64,000 bases of DNA from Verrucomicrobiota bacterium (GTDB lineage Bacteria; Verrucomicrobiota; Verrucomicrobiia; CAIQCK01). The notes under the pieces are model-generated. The model saw only the letters and a list, made by a program, of their open reading frames with translations, did no database searches and was not told the origin of the DNA. Both the position numbers and the translations under genes were made by a program. The stretch lies in assembly GCA_016222825.1 (NCBI GenBank), contig JACRQF010000003.1, positions 1 through 64,000 on the forward strand, in the 5' to 3' direction. Shown in pieces: positions 18,691 through 28,138 of the stretch. Within the stretch, counting starts at the first letter, position 1. Each line of letters opens with the position of its first letter.

Positions 18691-19743
18691 TCATCCCACC
18701 TTCGGCTGCTGCTGCGTCACGCAGTGCAGCGCGCCGAGGCCCCAAACGAGGTCGGTGCACTCGACGCCGATGACGCGGCGCTTCGGGAAACAGCGCTGCA
18801 AAACCTCCAACGCCCGCTTGTCGTTCCGGTGTGAATAGACAGGCACGAGGACGACTCCGTTGGCGATATAGAAGTTGGCGTAGCTGGCGGGCAGGCGCTG
18901 GCCTCGGCCTTCGATGCGACCGGGCATCGGCAGTTCGATGACGCGCAACGGCCGGTCGGCCTGGTCGCGCATCGAGCGGAGGCGGTTCAGGTTTTCCTGC
19001 AGCGGCGCGTGGTTCTCGTCGGCAGGGTCGTCTTCGACGCAGGTGACAACGGTGCGCGGGCCGACGAAACGGGTGATGTCGTCCACGTGGCCGTCGGTGT
19101 CGTCGCCGGCGATGCCGCCGTCGAGCCAGAGGATGCGAGTCACGCCAAGGTGGTCGCGGAGTCGCTGCTCGATCTGGTGCTTGGTCAATAGCGGGTTGCG
19201 GTTCTTGTTGAGCAGGACGGACTCGGTGGTGAGCAACGTGCCGCGGCCGTTGACATCAATCGAGCCGCCTTCAAATACCATGTCCGGCGAAAACAACGGC
19301 AGGCCGAGCAGCCGCACGACGCGCTGCGGGATGGCGTCGTCGAGGTCCCACGGCGGATACTTGCCGCCCCATGCGTTGTAGCGCCAGTCGAGGACCGCGA
19401 TTTCGGATTTCCGGACGACGAAAACCGGCCCGTGGTCACGGCACCAGCATTCGTTGCAACCGAAGCGATGAAGGGAAACGCGCTCGCGGCGAAGCTTCCT
19501 GGACTTGGCGAGCAGACGGCGAACTTCCTCTTCGTGCGCCTCGTCATGGACGACGACGCGGACTCGTTCGTGCGGGCTGAGCAACTCGGCCAGCTTCACC
19601 CAGTAGGCCGGCACCGGCCCGAACTTGCCGGGAAAACTGGCGCCCGCGCCGCGCGGCCACGTCAGCCACGTCGCCTCGTGCGGTTCCCACTCGGCCGGCA
19701 TGTGGTAGCCAAGAGCGGCGGGTGTTGGGGGACGAGCTTTCAT
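18691..19743 (-). CDS. aguA: Agmatine deiminase
   Basis: Converts agmatine to N-carbamoylputrescine and ammonia in polyamine synthesis. The 350-residue protein has the family landmarks MPAEWEPHEATWLTWP at the N-terminus, NECWCRDHGPVFV, EGGSIDVNGRGTLL, DGHVDDITRFV, and the catalytic cysteine in GLGALHCVTQQQP (C341). I chose the ATG at 19743. A longer open frame upstream overlaps aguB and encodes low-complexity sequence. It is four bases downstream of aguB, the next enzyme of the pathway. Confidence 0.95.
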   Translation of the reverse strand: MKARPPTPAALGYHMPAEWEPHEATWLTWPRGAGASFPGKFGPVPAYWVKLAELLSPHERVRVVVHDEAHEEEVRRLLAKSRKLRRERVSLHRFGCNECWCRDHGPVFVVRKSEIAVLDWRYNAWGGKYPPWDLDDAIPQRVVRLLGLPLFSPDMVFEGGSIDVNGRGTLLTTESVLLNKNRNPLLTKHQIEQRLRDHLGVTRILWLDGGIAGDDTDGHVDDITRFVGPRTVVTCVEDDPADENHAPLQENLNRLRSMRDQADRPLRVIELPMPGRIEGRGQRLPASYANFYIANGVVLVPVYSHRNDKRALEVLQRCFPKRRVIGVECTDLVWGLGALHCVTQQQPKVG

Positions 19744-19747
19744 GCTC

Positions 19748-20644
19748 TCAGTCCACCATCCGTTTCGTGATGTCGCCATAGGCGTCCACGCGGCGGTCGC
19801 GCAGGAACGGCCAGTGTGTGCGCGAGTATTCCACGCGGTCGAGGTCGCAGTCGGCAATGACAACTTCTTCCGTGTCCGTGCCGGCCCGTGCGCTGACCTG
19901 GCCGTCGGGGCCGGCGACGAAACTCTGGCCCCAAAACTCGATGCCGTCGCCGCCGGCGGGGCGCTCGTGGCCGACGCGGTTGACGGCGACGACGAAGCAG
20001 CCGTTGGCAACGGCGTGGCTGCGCTGGATCGTCTCCCATGCATCGTGCTGCGCTACGCCGAGCCGGGCCTTCTCCCGCGGATGCCAGCCGATCGCTGTCG
20101 GGTAAAACAAAATCTCCGCGCCTTGCAACGCCGTCAGCCGCGCCGCCTCCGGATACCATTGGTCCCAGCAGATGAGCACGCCGATCCGTCCGTGCCGCGT
20201 CGTCCACGCGCGAAAGCCGAAGTCGCCCGGCGTGAAGTAAAACTTCTCGTAGTAGAGCGGGTCGTCCGGAATGTGCATCTTGCGATACTTGCCGAGCATC
20301 TTGCCGCCAGCGTCGATGACAGCGGCGGTGTTGTGATAAACGCCGCGCGCCCGCCGCTCGAATACCGGAGCGACGATGGCGACGCGGAGCTTCTTCGCCA
20401 GCCGGGCCAGCGCGCCGGTGGTCGGGCCGGGCACCGCTTCGGCGAGTTTGAAATGGGCGTAATCTTCCTCCTGGCAGAAATACTGCGAGCGAAACAACTC
20501 CGGCAGGCAAACGATCCGCGCGCCGCGCCGCGCCGCTTCCCCGACGCGGGCCATCGCTTTCTTCAGGTTCGCCGCCGGGTCGGGGGGGCAGGCCATCTGC
20601 ACCAGGCCGACGCGGACGACGTGGGATTTGGATTTCGTTGCCAT
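19748..20644 (-). CDS. aguB: N-carbamoylputrescine amidase
   Basis: Nitrilase-superfamily amidohydrolase that turns N-carbamoylputrescine into putrescine, CO2 and ammonia. The 298-residue protein has the Glu-Lys-Cys catalytic triad at E49 (CLPELF), K122 (YRKMHIPDD) and C159 (ICWDQWYPEAAR). The DDPLYYEKFYFTPGD segment is specific for the AguB branch. With aguA directly downstream the pair forms a complete agmatine-to-putrescine route. The arginine decarboxylase that would feed it is not in the window. Confidence 0.94.
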   Translation of the reverse strand: MATKSKSHVVRVGLVQMACPPDPAANLKKAMARVGEAARRGARIVCLPELFRSQYFCQEEDYAHFKLAEAVPGPTTGALARLAKKLRVAIVAPVFERRARGVYHNTAAVIDAGGKMLGKYRKMHIPDDPLYYEKFYFTPGDFGFRAWTTRHGRIGVLICWDQWYPEAARLTALQGAEILFYPTAIGWHPREKARLGVAQHDAWETIQRSHAVANGCFVVAVNRVGHERPAGGDGIEFWGQSFVAGPDGQVSARAGTDTEEVVIADCDLDRVEYSRTHWPFLRDRRVDAYGDITKRMVD

Positions 20645-20653
20645 CGGATGCCA

Positions 20654-20668
20654 GCGGTCACAGACCGC
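20654..20668. repeat. Short perfect palindrome with 3-base loop
   Basis: GCGGTC-ACA-GACCGC lies just upstream of aguB in the gap to the URO-D gene. It has the same design, perfect arms with a three-base loop, as the arms of the 30061-30115 element. It could be a solo copy of a dispersed palindromic repeat; no T-tract follows, so a terminator is less likely. The rest of this 102-base gap shows nothing clear. Confidence 0.4.
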
Positions 20669-20746
20669 AGCTACAGGTTAGTTTGCGGGCCGGCGATTGC
20701 AAGGCTGCGGTGGCCGACGGCCGGCTTGGGCGCCCCCCCTCTCCCC

Positions 20747-21787
20747 TCACCTGTATCCGCCAAACTCGTGGCATGCGCGCACCATCGCGACGAAGTTCCG
20801 CGGGTCGCAGGAGGAATGGATGCTGTTCGAGGAGCAGAGGATGTAGCCGCCGCCGGGCGCGGCGTCGGCGATGGCCTGGCGCACGGACTCGCGCACTTGC
20901 TCCGGTGTGCCGTGCGGGAGCAGGTGGGCGCAGTCAATGTTGCCGGTAAGGCAGACCTTGTCGCCAACGAGTTGCTTGACCTTCTTCAACTCCATGCCGG
21001 CGACTGGCTCGATGGGGTTGATACCATCGGGACCGGCGGAGACGATGTCGTCGAGGATTGGGTACAGGTCGCCGTCGGAGTGCTTGATGCAGAACGCGCC
21101 TTCGTCGTGGATCATCGCGATCATCTTCTTCAGCGGCGGCAAGATGAACTGGCGGAACAGTGCGGGACTCATCATCGGCCCGTGGTTGCCGGCGTAATCA
21201 TCGCCGAGGATGATGACCTCCGCGCCGGCTTGGATGGCGCGCTGGACGATGCGCATGTTGCAGCGCAGAACCTTCTCCATCGTCAGCTCGACCAGTTCCG
21301 GCTCGGCGATGAGGTTCATCAGCATGTTGTCGAGACTCATCAGGTAGGCCGACCACATGAACGCGGCGCGATGGTGGAAGCAGATGGCGCGTTTGCCTTT
21401 GTAGCGCGCGACGAGGTCGGGCAGCTTGCCGAGCCGGTGTGGCGCGTCGGGATCGGGCGGCGTGTAGGCGCGCGCGTCCTCCAGCGTCTCGATCGGGCCG
21501 CGCAACGGATGCGCCACCGCCTCGGGGCCGGGCAGGTAGCTGACGCCCCATTCGTCGGTGTAGGAGCCGTCGGGATTGTCGCGCACTTTCTGGAACGACG
21601 CGCCGCAGCCGACGCCGTCCATGTCGAGCCGGTCCATGCAATCGGCGACATCGCGGCAGCCCGGCACGGCGGAGCGGGCGACTTTTTCATCAACGACAAA
21701 CTCCAGCACCGGCACGCGGTCGGGCTGGCCGAGTTTCAGGGCGGTATGGACACGTTCGACGGAGTTCATGGTTTGGTTGTTTCTCAC
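20747..21787 (-). CDS. Uroporphyrinogen-decarboxylase-fold protein (URO-D/MtaA/CmuA superfamily)
   Basis: A 346-residue URO-D fold protein. Visible blocks are the N-terminal [21 protein letters not shown], a central [36 protein letters not shown], and [20 protein letters not shown]. The arginine pattern of true haem-pathway HemE at the N-terminus is absent, so it is more likely a cobamide- or thiol-linked methyltransferase or an uncharacterised relative. A GTG start at 21787 is supported by AAGGA six bases upstream and a four-base overlap with the MFS gene; ATG at 21769 is the alternative. It is the last gene of the minus-strand run from 27276. Confidence 0.8.
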   Translation of the reverse strand: MRNNQTMNSVERVHTALKLGQPDRVPVLEFVVDEKVARSAVPGCRDVADCMDRLDMDGVGCGASFQKVRDNPDGSYTDEWGVSYLPGPEAVAHPLRGPIETLEDARAYTPPDPDAPHRLGKLPDLVARYKGKRAICFHHRAAFMWSAYLMSLDNMLMNLIAEPELVELTMEKVLRCNMRIVQRAIQAGAEVIILGDDYAGNHGPMMSPALFRQFILPPLKKMIAMIHDEGAFCIKHSDGDLYPILDDIVSAGPDGINPIEPVAGMELKKVKQLVGDKVCLTGNIDCAHLLPHGTPEQVRESVRQAIADAAPGGGYILCSSNSIHSSCDPRNFVAMVRACHEFGGYR

Positions 21788-23088
21788 GTAACTTCCTTGT
21801 GATGTTCGGGGACGTGCGGGTCGCCGGATTCAAAAACCGGCTTCTGCGGATCAATCAGCCCCCAGCAAATGACGCCGAGCAGGAAGAGGCCGCCCATCAG
21901 GTAAAGCGGCAGGTCCCAGCTCTTGAACCACTCAACCGAATAGGCCACGATGAGCGGGCACAGCAAGCTGCCGATCTGGCCGGAGGTGTTCATCGCGGCG
22001 CTGACGACGCCGGCGTGGTTGCGGCCCATCTCGATGGCCGTGCTCCACGACGCGCCGAGCGTGAACATGCTCGCCGCCGTGGCCAGCGCGATCATCATTG
22101 CCGACAGCATCGGGCTGGCCGCAGCCGCCGCGACGATGAGCGCCGCGCCCGCGACCAGATAAGCCGCCGCGCCCACACCGCACCGGCCCATGCGCAAACC
22201 GAATCGCGCCGCCACCCAGTCCGTCGTCACGCCGCCAAAGAGATCGCTCGCGATGCTGACCAGCAGCGGCAGCCCTGCCAGAAAACCCAGCATCGTTGCG
22301 TCGAACGAGCCTTTCTCCTGCAAATAGGTTGGAAGCCACGTGATGCAGAAGTAGAACGAGAAGCTGTTCGGGAAATACATCACGAAGAGCGCCCACATGT
22401 TGGGACTGCACAACAGTTGTTTCCAATACGCCCAGCCCGCCGTGTGCGTGCCGTCCGACCGCCGGTCGGACACGATCAGTTCCAGTTCGGCCGCGTTGAC
22501 CTCCGCGTGCTCCGACGGATCGTCGCGAAACCAGCGATACCAGACCAGCGCCCACACGAACCCGATCATCCCAAAAAGGACGAAGATCATGCGCCAGTGC
22601 AGATACGGCAGCAGCGCCACCACCAGCAGCGGTGTCACGCCGCCCGCCAGATGCGCGCCGATGAAGAAGATGCCCTGGATTGTCCCGCGTTCGCGGCGCG
22701 GAATCCATCGCGAGAACGTCCGCGCCACGCCCGGCCATGCGCCCGCCTCGCCCATCCCGAACAGGAAGCGCAGCACGAGCAGCGAGGCGTAGTTGAACGC
22801 CCCCGCCGTGGCGATGGTGAAACTCGACCACCAGACCACGATGCGCGTCAACACCCGCCGCGTCCCTTGCCGGTCGGCCCACCACGCCGTTGGGATCTCG
22901 AAGACCGCGTAAGCCAGCGCAAACGCCGAGAACACCCAGCCCATCTGCACCTTCGTCAACCCGAGGTCGCGCATGATGTCCGGCGCGAGCTTCGAGATGC
23001 ACACGCGGTCCAGGTAAGTCACCATCGCCAGCAGCACCGCCATCGCCACGACCTTGTAGCGGACGTGAGTTGGGCAAACCGGGGTCAC
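21784..23088 (-). CDS. MFS transporter, anion:cation symporter type
   Basis: A 434-residue major facilitator with 12 hydrophobic segments. The loop between helices 2 and 3 ([10 protein letters not shown]) fits the MFS signature, and the segment [21 protein letters not shown] is characteristic of the anion:cation symporter family, which carries sugar acids such as hexuronates or galactonate. A GTG start at 23088 has GAGG upstream and overlaps the preceding stop by four bases; it also overlaps the next URO-D gene. Its position between two URO-D genes and near sialidase-fold genes suggests that it imports a product of the locus. Confidence 0.88.
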   Translation of the reverse strand: MTPVCPTHVRYKVVAMAVLLAMVTYLDRVCISKLAPDIMRDLGLTKVQMGWVFSAFALAYAVFEIPTAWWADRQGTRRVLTRIVVWWSSFTIATAGAFNYASLLVLRFLFGMGEAGAWPGVARTFSRWIPRRERGTIQGIFFIGAHLAGGVTPLLVVALLPYLHWRMIFVLFGMIGFVWALVWYRWFRDDPSEHAEVNAAELELIVSDRRSDGTHTAGWAYWKQLLCSPNMWALFVMYFPNSFSFYFCITWLPTYLQEKGSFDATMLGFLAGLPLLVSIASDLFGGVTTDWVAARFGLRMGRCGVGAAAYLVAGAALIVAAAAASPMLSAMMIALATAASMFTLGASWSTAIEMGRNHAGVVSAAMNTSGQIGSLLCPLIVAYSVEWFKSWDLPLYLMGGLFLLGVICWGLIDPQKPVFESGDPHVPEHHKEVT

Positions 23089-24143
23089 AACGAAAACCTC
23101 CGCGCCTCGTCCAGCACGGCGAGGTAGTTGTCGGCGGGGATGTAGCTGGTCACCCAGTTGCCGAGGCCGAGACAATAACCGCCGCCGGGCTGGCAGACGG
23201 CGAGCGTCTCACGCACGCGCTGGCGGATGGCGGTTTCGTTGCTGCGCGCGACGAAATCCACGTCCAGCCCGCCCAACAGCGCCACGCGCCCGCCCCAGCG
23301 CCGCTTCGCCTCCGTCACCGGCACGACCGTGTCCTCGAACGAATGCTTCGCGTCAATCTTCACGTCGTCAATCAACGCGTCCATGAGCGCATCCACCTTG
23401 CCGCAACAGTGGAAGAAGAACAGCTTGCCGCGCTCGTGCGCGTGCGCCGACATCCGCCGGTGCCACGGCAGGAACTTCTCCACGATCGTTTGCGGCGCGA
23501 ACATCGTCGTCGTCTTGTAGCCGTAGTCGTCGGCCGCATACACCGCGAACACGCGACGGAACTCGCACAACCCGCGCGTGAGCGCCATGTGAAACTCTCC
23601 GACGCGCCGGATGACCTCGTCCACCAGCGCCGGGTTTTCGTGGAGCTTGAAGCAGAACGTCTCGAAGCCGAGCAGTTCGCGCACGACCTCCCAAACCTTC
23701 ACGACGTGGATGATGCCCATATCCGGCGGGAGGTTTCGCTCGTGCCATTCGAGTTCGGCCCAGTTGATGGCTTTGGGCTTGGGCCACGGATATTTCTCGA
23801 TGTCCTCCCAAGTCTGGATCGGCCCGGTGTGTTCCTCGCCCCATGTGATGCCTCGTGAACCGGCAACGGCAAACTCCGCGCCCGGCAGCCAGATGCGGAG
23901 CAGTTCGCTGCCTATGAACCGCTGCACGGCCACGTCGCGTTGCCACCCAAACTCCGGCGTGCCGCGCGGCGCGCGGATGGCCTGCGTCAGCCCAAAGCGG
24001 CGGTCGAGTTCGTCTTTGACCTCATCAGCCACACCGTGCTCGAAGATGTGAACACGCGCCGGCTCCTTCTGCCGCAGCAGGTTCAACCGCAACGCATCAA
24101 GATCGAGTTTCAGGGCGGCATGGACACGTTCGACGGAGTTCAT
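23085..24143 (-). CDS. Second uroporphyrinogen-decarboxylase-fold protein
   Basis: A 352-residue URO-D superfamily protein, divergent from the one at 20747. After the shared start [13 protein letters not shown] the next 20 residues look unlike the usual PDRVP segment. Later blocks are [53 protein letters not shown], and [15 protein letters not shown], which follow the fold's C-terminal half. The HCCG pair could bind zinc or cobalamin-type partners as in the methyltransferase branch. The ATG at 24143 overlaps the upstream stop (ATGA). Substrate unknown. Confidence 0.78.
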   Translation of the reverse strand: MNSVERVHAALKLDLDALRLNLLRQKEPARVHIFEHGVADEVKDELDRRFGLTQAIRAPRGTPEFGWQRDVAVQRFIGSELLRIWLPGAEFAVAGSRGITWGEEHTGPIQTWEDIEKYPWPKPKAINWAELEWHERNLPPDMGIIHVVKVWEVVRELLGFETFCFKLHENPALVDEVIRRVGEFHMALTRGLCEFRRVFAVYAADDYGYKTTTMFAPQTIVEKFLPWHRRMSAHAHERGKLFFFHCCGKVDALMDALIDDVKIDAKHSFEDTVVPVTEAKRRWGGRVALLGGLDVDFVARSNETAIRQRVRETLAVCQPGGGYCLGLGNWVTSYIPADNYLAVLDEARRFSL

Positions 24144-25531
24144 TGCTTGAACCACTCGTTGCCGATGATGCGGCCGAGCAGGAAGAACTTCCTTTCAGGA
24201 TACCAGAGCACCGGCTGGCTATTGCGGACGGTGAAGCTGGAGTAGAGCGCGAGATCAAGGCGCCCTTTCGTGCCGGGCTTGCCAAGGCTGACGCCGTCAT
24301 GGTCCATGAAGAACTTCGGCTCGTCGAACCAAACCGGCTGGTCGGCGCCGGCTTGAAAACGGCCGGTGACGATGTGGATGGGACGCCGATGATAACTGCT
24401 GTCGGTGGGACCGTATTGTTTGTAGTGGCCGTCGTGGTTGTGGATGAAGAGCACGTAGCGTCCGCTGCCCGCTTCATTGCCGCCGACATCATACATCGGG
24501 CAAGGCGAGAGCGGATGCAGCAACGGTTCGCCGCCATCCTTGCGCAGCAAGCGGCGCGGCTGCGTCCACGTCTCGCCGATGTCGCTGCTCACGCTCCAGA
24601 ACGGGCTGCCCGACGCAGTGCGCATCGTGCAGAAGAGCCGTCCGTCCGGCAGCTTCACGACCGTCGGTTCCTGGCAGGCACTCACCTCCGGATGGCCGGG
24701 ATAGGGGACGGCGAGCGCCTTTTCGTTCGCCGCGAACCAACTGATCTTCAAGTCCTGCGGTTCAGGGTTGTCGTCCACGTTCTCGAAACGCATGAACTCC
24801 ACGCGCGCGTCCGCTGACATCCATGACTTGGTCGGGTTCTTCCTCACAGCAAAGCTGGTCCACCGCGTGAAGCCCGCGAAATACTTCCCGTCCTTGCCAA
24901 GGCGCAACGGTTTCTGCCAGCAGAGCATGTTCGGCGGCATCGTCGGGTCGGGATTGTCATTCTTGCTGCGCGCGACGGGAACGTTCTGCGGCTTCGACCA
25001 TGTCGCGCCGTTGTCGTCGCTGTAGATGCCGTGCAGCCAGCCGGTGTGATGCGGGAAGTTGTCCACGCGACCGATGTGCTGACTGTAAAGGACATAGACG
25101 CGGCCCTTTTTGCTCACGAGCGGGTAGCCCCAACTCGCCATGTGGCCGTCGCCCGGCTTCTTTGGCCCGGCGATGATGCGTGGCTTCGACCAGGTCTTCC
25201 CCTCATCCGTGCTGCGCGAGAAGGCTTGATGCTGGTCCGGCTGTGATTCCGCCGAACTCTGCGTCCAGACGGCCATCAACGAGCCGTCCGGCCCGTCGAA
25301 GACGAGGAAGTGTTCGTTGCCCGTGTCGTTGACGCCCGTATCGGTGACCTCCGGCACGAAGACAACGAAGTCGGGCTTGGTGATGCGGAGTTGTTTCGGG
25401 ATGCGCGTCTTCAACTCGGCTGGCGATGCGATGAAGTTCGGGTCGGGTTTGGCGGGGGCTTTCGTCTGCGCAGCCAGCGCAGCCAGCGGGGCCAGCAGCA
25501 GGACGGTGAAAAGGATAAGGGTGTTGTTCAT
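24140..25531 (-). CDS. Secreted sialidase-fold (BNR-repeat) protein
   Basis: A 463-residue protein with a Sec signal (MNNTLILFTVLLLAPLAALA). It folds as a six-bladed sialidase-type propeller, shown by Asp boxes STDEGKTWS, SDDNGATWS and SSDIGETWT. An arginine-containing strand precedes the first blade, but a full GH33 active site (Arg triad, Tyr/Glu pair) is not evident. It may be a glycoside hydrolase of another specificity. Overlaps the next URO-D gene by four bases and is preceded eight bases upstream by another sialidase-fold gene. Confidence 0.78.
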   Translation of the reverse strand: MNNTLILFTVLLLAPLAALAAQTKAPAKPDPNFIASPAELKTRIPKQLRITKPDFVVFVPEVTDTGVNDTGNEHFLVFDGPDGSLMAVWTQSSAESQPDQHQAFSRSTDEGKTWSKPRIIAGPKKPGDGHMASWGYPLVSKKGRVYVLYSQHIGRVDNFPHHTGWLHGIYSDDNGATWSKPQNVPVARSKNDNPDPTMPPNMLCWQKPLRLGKDGKYFAGFTRWTSFAVRKNPTKSWMSADARVEFMRFENVDDNPEPQDLKISWFAANEKALAVPYPGHPEVSACQEPTVVKLPDGRLFCTMRTASGSPFWSVSSDIGETWTQPRRLLRKDGGEPLLHPLSPCPMYDVGGNEAGSGRYVLFIHNHDGHYKQYGPTDSSYHRRPIHIVTGRFQAGADQPVWFDEPKFFMDHDGVSLGKPGTKGRLDLALYSSFTVRNSQPVLWYPERKFFLLGRIIGNEWFKQ

Positions 25532-25539
25532 AATTGTGT

Positions 25540-27276
25540 TTACTCCACGACGATTGAGTTGAGCTTCAGTCTCACGTCGCTGTTCCACGACATACCCTGC
25601 GGCCATTCGGGCGCCGCGTAGAGGCCACCGAAGCAGATTTTGCGCAGCAGCGGCAGCGGGAACGATTGCGTGGGCGACTTGTTCACGGACACGGAAAAGC
25701 CGGACTCGGTCAGTTCGAACTCGACGTGGTTCCACTCCTTCATCTTGAAGGGCGCGATGTCGGCCCAGTTATTGCCGTGGAGCCGGACTTGAAACAAGTC
25801 GGTCTTCTTCTCTTTGCTATAGATGGCGCGAAGGGCGCTACGCTGGCGGGTCTTGCCGCCGAGCGTCAACACGGTCCAGTCGCTTCCGTTGTAGCGGTTG
25901 ATGTTTACGTCAAACGCGAGCCGCAGTTTCGGCTGGCGCGTCAGTTTCTCCGTCAGCACAAGGCCGAGGCTCGATTGGCGTTGGCCGAAGTGCGCGATGC
26001 CGTTTTCGATCTTCAGGCCGGAGCGGCCAGCGCGAGGCAGCAGGAACGGCCGCGTGAAATCCGGCAGCGGCTCGATGACGCTGCAATGGATGCCGCGCGG
26101 ATAGGTGTAGGCGACGTAGAGTTTGCCGTCGGCGACGAAACCGTTCGGGTAATACGCCGTGCCGCCTTCGGGCTGGATGACCGGGCCGGGCAAAAGGAGG
26201 TCGGGGTCGCACACCGGCGAGCAGAAGAGCGAGAGGAAATAACGGTCGCCGGGAATCCGTTTCGGCACTTGCACGTTGTTGTCGTTCATCACCATCAACA
26301 GGTTGTCGCGCGTGCCGACGCCGGAGACGGCATAGTTGCGCGAGCAGATCGTGTCCACCTCGACGGAGCGGGCCTTGGTCCACGTCCGGCCGTGGTCGCT
26401 GCTGGTGGAGTAGAGCAGCATCCGGTGCGGTTTCTCAGCGCGTTCGGGGTTGTCCTGCGCAGTGGAGTTGCGGATCAGCAGGCCTATCTTGCCGTCGGCT
26501 TGCTCGAACAGCATCGGCTCCCAGATGGTGACGAGTTCGCCGCCGAACTCCGCCGGTTTCTCGCCGATCTTCGACCACGGCAGCGCCCCAATCGGTTCGC
26601 TCCATGTCCACGTCTTGCCGCCGTCGGCGCTGAGCAGCACGCCCGCGTAACGCGTGTGGCCCGGTTTGCACTTCTCATCGACCTCCGACAGGCTGCACGG
26701 AAACATCATCACGCCCTTGCTGGTGAGCAGGCCGTGGTTGGTCGGAAACCCGACGACCTTGCCCGCGAGCGACGGCGGCGCGGTGGGCACTTCGCGGTTG
26801 CGCCAGCGGACGCCGTCGGTGGACGTGGCGATGTAGGTCTTGCGGGCGTTGTAGTCGCACCACGCGCAGAACAGCGTCTCGTCGCGCCAGTTGATGAAGA
26901 TCGGCTGCCACTGATTGTCGGTCTCGACGGGGTTCTCCGCCGCCGCGTCGCGCGTGAACAGCCGCACGGGCGCCGACCAATGTTCGAAGTCATCGCTGAC
27001 GCTGAGGAAGTTGTATTGGCCCGGCACGTCCTCGCCGTGCGATTCGTTGGCGTTCCACGCGGCGAGGAACTTCCCCTTGAACTTCACGATGTCCACGTCG
27101 TGGTTGTATTTCAGCGCCGGCTTCGCGCCGGGATGGTGGAAGTAAATGTCGGCGAGCTTGACCTTCGGCTGGTAGATCGGCAGTGGCTCGGCGGCGAAAG
27201 CTGGGGCCGCGAGCAGACATCCTGAAATCGCGAAACGGCAGCAAGCGTTGCGAAGAGATGCGACTGGTTGGTTCAT
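25540..27276 (-). CDS. Secreted sialidase-fold protein with C-terminal lectin-like domain
   Basis: About 578 residues, signal peptide at 1-28 ending near AFA-AEP. The propeller carries Asp boxes such as STDGVRWR, SADGGKTWT and SSDHGRTWT. From about 410 to the end there is a second domain (LGLVLTEKL, WNHVEFELTESGFSVSVN, GGLYAAP) that resembles a LamG/concanavalin-type sandwich. First gene of the minus-strand operon, reading away from the GntR regulator. The ATG at 27276 is chosen; a GTG at 27303 would overlap the putative operator area. Confidence 0.75.
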   Translation of the reverse strand: MNQPVASLRNACCRFAISGCLLAAPAFAAEPLPIYQPKVKLADIYFHHPGAKPALKYNHDVDIVKFKGKFLAAWNANESHGEDVPGQYNFLSVSDDFEHWSAPVRLFTRDAAAENPVETDNQWQPIFINWRDETLFCAWCDYNARKTYIATSTDGVRWRNREVPTAPPSLAGKVVGFPTNHGLLTSKGVMMFPCSLSEVDEKCKPGHTRYAGVLLSADGGKTWTWSEPIGALPWSKIGEKPAEFGGELVTIWEPMLFEQADGKIGLLIRNSTAQDNPERAEKPHRMLLYSTSSDHGRTWTKARSVEVDTICSRNYAVSGVGTRDNLLMVMNDNNVQVPKRIPGDRYFLSLFCSPVCDPDLLLPGPVIQPEGGTAYYPNGFVADGKLYVAYTYPRGIHCSVIEPLPDFTRPFLLPRAGRSGLKIENGIAHFGQRQSSLGLVLTEKLTRQPKLRLAFDVNINRYNGSDWTVLTLGGKTRQRSALRAIYSKEKKTDLFQVRLHGNNWADIAPFKMKEWNHVEFELTESGFSVSVNKSPTQSFPLPLLRKICFGGLYAAPEWPQGMSWNSDVRLKLNSIVVE

Positions 27277-27310
27277 GTCGGTTGTTTGGATGAGTTGAAA
27301 CACTGTCTAT

Positions 27311-27326
27311 AACTGATATGTCAGTT
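27311..27326. promoter_or_regulatory. Putative GntR operator in divergent promoter
   Basis: AACTGATATGTCAGTT has perfect six-base arms around a four-base centre. It lies in the 81-base space between the divergent sialidase-fold gene and the GntR gene. A TTGAAA (27295-27300) with TATGTC (27317-27322) on the plus strand would be a weak promoter overlapped by the repeat. Position, symmetry and size all suit a FadR-type GntR dimer acting on both operons. Binding itself is inferred. Confidence 0.6.
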
Positions 27327-27357
27327 TGACGTTGACTTATGCCCGTCGCTTCCTAGC

Positions 27358-28125
27358 ATGTCAACGATGATTTCCAAGTCGTCCAAGGCATCCAAAGGCG
27401 CGCGGCTCCGCTCGGCCGTTGGCAACCTCACCTCGCAGGCTTACGAGCGCATCCGCTCGGCGATCCTCAGTGGCGAGTTGCCGCTGGGCGGGCCGATCTC
27501 CGGCCGCCAGCTTGCCGCGCAGCTCGATATGAGCCTGCTGCCGGTAGCCCACGCATTGAAGCAGCTTGAGAACGACGGCCTCGTCGAGAGCCGGCCGCGC
27601 TCTGGCACGATGGTGCGGATGCCGACGAGCCAGGACATCCGCGGGCATTACGTGGTGCGCGAGGCGCTGGAGACGCAGGCTGCGCGGTTGTTCGCCGAAA
27701 AAGCCACCGCCAGTGAGCGCGAGGAAGTGCAAACGATGGCGGCGGAACTGGACGCTCTCTACGCGGATCCGAAGCACGACCCGCAGGCGGTGTCCGAGGC
27801 GCATCTGGCGCTGCACCGTCGTATCGCAGAGTGCGCGGGTTGTCCCGAACTGCTGCGTGCCATCGAGAAGAGCCACATTCTCGTCCTGAACTGGCTCTAC
27901 AACAGCGCGGCCGATTTCCACGAGTCGCCGAAACGTTGGCACCGCGATCTCGCTGCGTCGTTGACCGATGGCGATCCGGATGCCGCTGACCGCAAGATGC
28001 GCGAGCACGTCCGCTTTGGCCTCGACACGGTGCTCCGCCGGCTTGCGTCGGGCAACAAGCTTGCAGATACTGCGCTCCGCGTCTTTTCGCGGCAGCCGCG
28101 CGAAGTGACAAAGTCAAGGAAGTGA
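27358..28125 (+). CDS. GntR-family (FadR/FCD) transcriptional regulator
   Basis: A 255-residue regulator. The N-terminal winged helix (about 22-88) has YERIRSAILSGELPLGGPISGRQLA and VAHALKQLENDGLVES. An all-helical FCD effector domain follows at about 95-230, with the metal-ligand pattern D...H...H (HLALHRRIAE and later REHVRFGLD). FCD regulators usually sense sugar acids or other carboxylates, which matches the type of MFS transporter in the divergent operon. It is followed 13 bases later by a third sialidase-fold gene, so it probably controls both arms. Confidence 0.88.
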   Translation: MSTMISKSSKASKGARLRSAVGNLTSQAYERIRSAILSGELPLGGPISGRQLAAQLDMSLLPVAHALKQLENDGLVESRPRSGTMVRMPTSQDIRGHYVVREALETQAARLFAEKATASEREEVQTMAAELDALYADPKHDPQAVSEAHLALHRRIAECAGCPELLRAIEKSHILVLNWLYNSAADFHESPKRWHRDLAASLTDGDPDAADRKMREHVRFGLDTVLRRLASGNKLADTALRVFSRQPREVTKSRK

Positions 28126-28138
28126 AAGGCAATCCGAT

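Larger units (their letters stand above)
21731..24143 (-). repeat. 39-bp near-identical 5' ends of two URO-D genes (two copies)
   Basis: Positions 21731-21769 and 24105-24143 match over 39 bases with one difference. They encode the first 13 codons ([12 protein letters not shown]) of the two otherwise divergent URO-D genes. Only the two end blocks form the repeat; the span given includes the intervening MFS gene and most of the second URO-D gene. Confidence 0.85.

Noticed and set aside
20747..21787. Haem-pathway HemE
   Set aside because: Lacks the characteristic N-terminal HemE block, has paralogues nearby and no haem genes around.
19742..21802. Plus-strand open frame of 686 codons across aguB and the URO-D gene
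   Set aside because: It spans two well supported minus-strand genes and their gap, with no domain match.
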